DNA of 64,000 nt from Teredinibacter turnerae T7901 (GTDB lineage Bacteria; Pseudomonadota; Gammaproteobacteria; Pseudomonadales; Cellvibrionaceae): assembly GCF_000023025.1 (NCBI RefSeq), contig NC_012997.1, forward strand, positions 1,968,764 through 2,032,763. The letters run 5' to 3'. Below are positions 61,882-64,000 of this stretch, piece after piece (the first letter of the stretch is position 1; every line of letters starts with the position of its first letter). Below the pieces are notes generated by a model. That model did no database searches. It had not been told where the DNA came from and was given only the letters and a program-made list of their open reading frames with translations. Made by a program: the position numbers and the translations under genes.

Positions 61882-63338
61882 GGCGTCACCCCGTGCAGGT
61901 GGTCAACCAAACTGATCGCGGTTATTTCCCAATCTGTATCCCCGGTTTGACGAATTTGAATTTGGATGCGCTGCCCTTGCTCCAGTGTGGATAAATCCGT
62001 GTCTGCGGTGACGGGAAACATCATCGTCATCACTGGCCAATCCCAGTCGGGAATGGGGTCATGAGTCACTTTGAGCATTCCCATATCGGCCATAACACTT
62101 TCGACTGTCGCCGCTACACTCACTGCTCTGGGTGGCTCGTTGTCCTGGTGCATGCGTTTAAAATCGGAGTTTTTACTAGACTCGGAATCCAGGAGGAATT
62201 GCGCCGCTGTAACAACTTTGTCGCCGTCATCTAACCCATGGGTAATTTCCGTAAACTCGTCAGTGATTCGCCCGAGTGACACAGTGATGGATTTGTAGCG
62301 CCCGTCACCGAGCGCTAACACCACGCGATTTTGGTGGCCAGTGCGAATCACCGCATTGTTTGGAACCGTGAGTGTTGCCGTGTCGGTCGTACCCCGAATG
62401 TGTAAGTTCGCATACATGCCGGGTTTGAGTAGGCGCCGCGTATTGGGTAGTTCGATACGCGCGCGAAGCGTGCGGTTCTGAGGGTCGATTTCGGGGTAAA
62501 CGTAGCTGATTTCCCCGGTCCAGGACAGGTTTGGAAATGCGGCTATGGTAATGTCCACCGCTTGCCCTGTTTCGACAAGCGCGGCCTGCTGCGCGAAAAT
62601 CTCTGCTTCCAGCCAAATATCATTAAGCTGGCCGATGCTCATCATGGTGGTGCCGGGCTGTACATAAAACCCCTCACGAATTGCCAGCTTATTGACGACA
62701 CCATCAACAGGCGCATAGAAAGTAACGGTCTGGCGTACCTCCTTTGATTTTCTCAACTGCTGAATAAAACGCTCGTCCACTTTCAGCGCGCGCAGTCTTT
62801 CTTCAGAAGCCCGCGTGAGATTGCTATCTTTGCGGCGAAGGGCCAGCACATACTCTTCCTGGGCGTTGACTAGCTGGGGAGAATATAGCGAGTAAAGCGG
62901 TTTGTTTGCGGCGACGGCTTCCCCGGCGGCACGGATATAGAGTTTGTCCACCCAGCCGGCAACCCGGGGGTGAATATGTATTAAGCGCTCTTCGTTGTAG
63001 CGCAGCTCACCATAGGTATAAATATCTGCGGGCAATTCACGGCGTTCGGCGACTGCGGTGGTCACGCCCAGCGAATTGACGACTTCTGGGGATATGCTCA
63101 CCAGGCCGGGCTCGTCTTGTTCCGCGTAGACGGGAACAAGGTCCATCCCCATCGGAGATTTTCCCGGCGAATCGCGCCGATAATTTGGATCCATCGGGGC
63201 GACCCAATACAGGGGTGTATCACTTCCTGCTGGCAGGTCGGTTGCGTTGTCTTGATTAGTGATCTTAGGTGCTATGGCGATACCACCTAACAGGCCAGCG
63301 AGCGCGCCGGCTAAAATTAGTGCAAGTGCTTTTGTCAT
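61878..63338 (-). CDS. cusB: Cu/Ag efflux periplasmic adaptor CusB fused to a CusF domain
   Basis: 486 residues from ATG 63338 (AGGATC upstream). An N-terminal membrane anchor is followed by a heavy-metal-binding domain (YWVAPMDPNYRRDSPGKSPM, about 43-71), the membrane-fusion core (HPRVAGWVDKLYIRAAGEAV), and a C-terminal CusF-like domain (about 406-486). There THDPIPDWDWPVMTMMFPV places His426, Trp434, Met437 and Met439 with the same spacing as the copper site of E. coli CusF (His36, Trp44, Met47, Met49). A separate CusF is absent, so the fused domain probably supplies copper to CusA directly. An ATG at 63380 is a less likely start. Confidence 0.92.
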   Translation of the reverse strand: MTKALALILAGALAGLLGGIAIAPKITNQDNATDLPAGSDTPLYWVAPMDPNYRRDSPGKSPMGMDLVPVYAEQDEPGLVSISPEVVNSLGVTTAVAERRELPADIYTYGELRYNEERLIHIHPRVAGWVDKLYIRAAGEAVAANKPLYSLYSPQLVNAQEEYVLALRRKDSNLTRASEERLRALKVDERFIQQLRKSKEVRQTVTFYAPVDGVVNKLAIREGFYVQPGTTMMSIGQLNDIWLEAEIFAQQAALVETGQAVDITIAAFPNLSWTGEISYVYPEIDPQNRTLRARIELPNTRRLLKPGMYANLHIRGTTDTATLTVPNNAVIRTGHQNRVVLALGDGRYKSITVSLGRITDEFTEITHGLDDGDKVVTAAQFLLDSESSKNSDFKRMHQDNEPPRAVSVAATVESVMADMGMLKVTHDPIPDWDWPVMTMMFPVTADTDLSTLEQGQRIQIQIRQTGDTDWEITAISLVDHLHGVTP

Positions 63339-63432
63339 GACTTGATGATCCTGAAAATGGATACCCGAAAGCTGCATCAATAAGTTATTGATTGCTGCAG
63401 TGTGTGCGTTCTACAGACGCAATTAGGGTGTT

Positions 63433-63792
63433 TCAGGCGAAAATCGGAGGGCGAAATGGATTTTCTGAGCGAGTTACTATGGGTTTTGTCCCGCTAACAA
63501 GCGCGCACTCGGTTAGTTGGTCGTCCAGGTAGGTGGCGGGTGCGGTAGAGAGTAGAGGCATCACATGACAGCTGGGCATTGGGCAGTGGTTGTGCCCTTT
63601 GCAGCAGTCGCTATCGTCGTCAGTATGATGTTCGTTCAGGTTCGGCTCAGTCGTGCCCATCTGGCTGTGGCAGCTTGGAGCAGACGACACAATGGCGGCT
63701 TCGGCGGTTGCTTTCATCGGACACGCGCCCGCTCCAACCCAAAGGGTTTGGAGTACGTAAAAAGCTACCAAAGCGAGAGTGGCGAATTTCAT
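63433..63792 (-). CDS. Small periplasmic Cys/His/Met-rich protein, probable metal binder
   Basis: 119 residues with a signal peptide (LALVAFYVLQTLWVGAGA, then CPMKAT). The mature part carries many potential metal ligands: CHSQM, NEHHTDDDSDCC, KGHNHCPMPSCHVM. No family name recognised, though small proteins of this composition often begin copper-resistance operons. It is first in the unit that continues with cusB-cusA (94 bases to cusB) and has a promoter-like element 50 bases upstream. Confidence 0.75.
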   Translation of the reverse strand: MKFATLALVAFYVLQTLWVGAGACPMKATAEAAIVSSAPSCHSQMGTTEPNLNEHHTDDDSDCCKGHNHCPMPSCHVMPLLSTAPATYLDDQLTECALVSGTKPIVTRSENPFRPPIFA

Positions 63793-63843
63793 CGGTCAGT
63801 TGGAATTTGTAATACATGCCAAAGATGAGTCGGTTTAGCGTGA

Positions 63844-63871
63844 AGGATACCGCGCGTAGCGAAAACTGCAA
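63844..63871 (-). promoter_or_regulatory. Predicted promoter of the copper-efflux operon
   Basis: On the minus strand TTGCAG (63866-63871) and TATCCT (63844-63849) are separated by 16 bases, about 50 bases before the small metal-binder start. No copper-regulator box was recognised, and no cusRS or cueR gene is within the window. Confidence 0.4.
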
Positions 63872-64000
63872 GCCTTAAACACCATCTATAAATGGCAGCT
63901 TGATCGACATTAATGAAACTTTGGGGGACTATAAATATTGCTGAATGTATACAACTTGCGAAACTTTTCATTTTTTTGCAATCTAAATGTGACGCAAGTG

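Overview
The window looks like chromosome of a free-living, probably marine gammaproteobacterium close to the Cellvibrionaceae (Teredinibacter/Saccharophagus-like) and related to Pseudomonas. The evidence is gene order and protein type: a lexA-sulA pair opposite psrA-nagZ, csiV-mfd, a complete Na+-translocating NADH:quinone reductase (nqrABCDEF-apbE-nqrM), a monomeric NADP isocitrate dehydrogenase, and the run cspD/clpS-clpA/infA-bpt-aat/trxB/ftsK-lolA-rarA-crcB-serS-cysG. I saw no CRISPR array, insertion sequence, prophage or restriction island. The assignment rests on synteny and protein recognition only; no search was run.

Layout. 0-2 kb: the end of rsuA, folD, and a Pro-Arg-His tRNA cluster with a clear sigma70 promoter. 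2-9 kb: a chemoreceptor divergent from an OprB-like porin, a metallo-beta-lactamase-fold hydrolase, hemN and a flavin reductase. 9-9.4 kb: tRNA-Asp with a long terminator, followed by a decayed duplicate of the same region. 9.5-13.6 kb: the SOS block (sulA, lexA, two LexA boxes), two unrecognised small genes on the other side of those boxes, then psrA-like tetR and nagZ. 14-21 kb: an MscS channel, a 1-kb stretch without genes, a cold-shock protein, csiV and mfd. 22-30 kb: the Nqr operon and sthA. 30-34 kb: nudJ, rluE, icd. 34-40 kb: cspD, the N-degron machinery (clpS, clpA, bpt, aat), infA and trxB. 40-48 kb: ftsK, lolA, rarA, crcB, serS, cysG and a small Arg-rich protein. 48-54 kb: glutathione reductase, a lone tyrosine recombinase, a MaoC-like hydratase and a Na+/solute symporter. 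54-64 kb: an M6-type secreted lipoprotein metalloprotease, then an arsenic operon (arsR-arsC-acr3) and a copper/silver efflux operon (small Cys/His/Met-rich protein, cusB with a fused CusF domain, cusA), all on the minus strand.

How the genes work together. Nqr pumps Na+ using NADH, ApbE attaches FMN to NqrB and NqrC, NqrM helps mature the complex, and SthA just downstream balances NADH and NADPH; the Na+ gradient can drive the symporter at 52-54 kb. Aat and Bpt add leucine or phenylalanine to protein N-termini, ClpS recognises them and ClpA unfolds the substrates for ClpP (not in this window). LexA represses itself and sulA, and by position probably the two small genes. The 54-64 kb end is the most accessory-like part, with metal resistance and secreted proteolysis.

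Nothing here is clearly a new multi-gene system. The best candidates for undescribed biology are the two small genes sharing the LexA operator region, the CusB-CusF fusion with its Cys/His-rich partner, the decayed tRNA-Asp duplication, and several strong dyad sequences in long intergenic regions.
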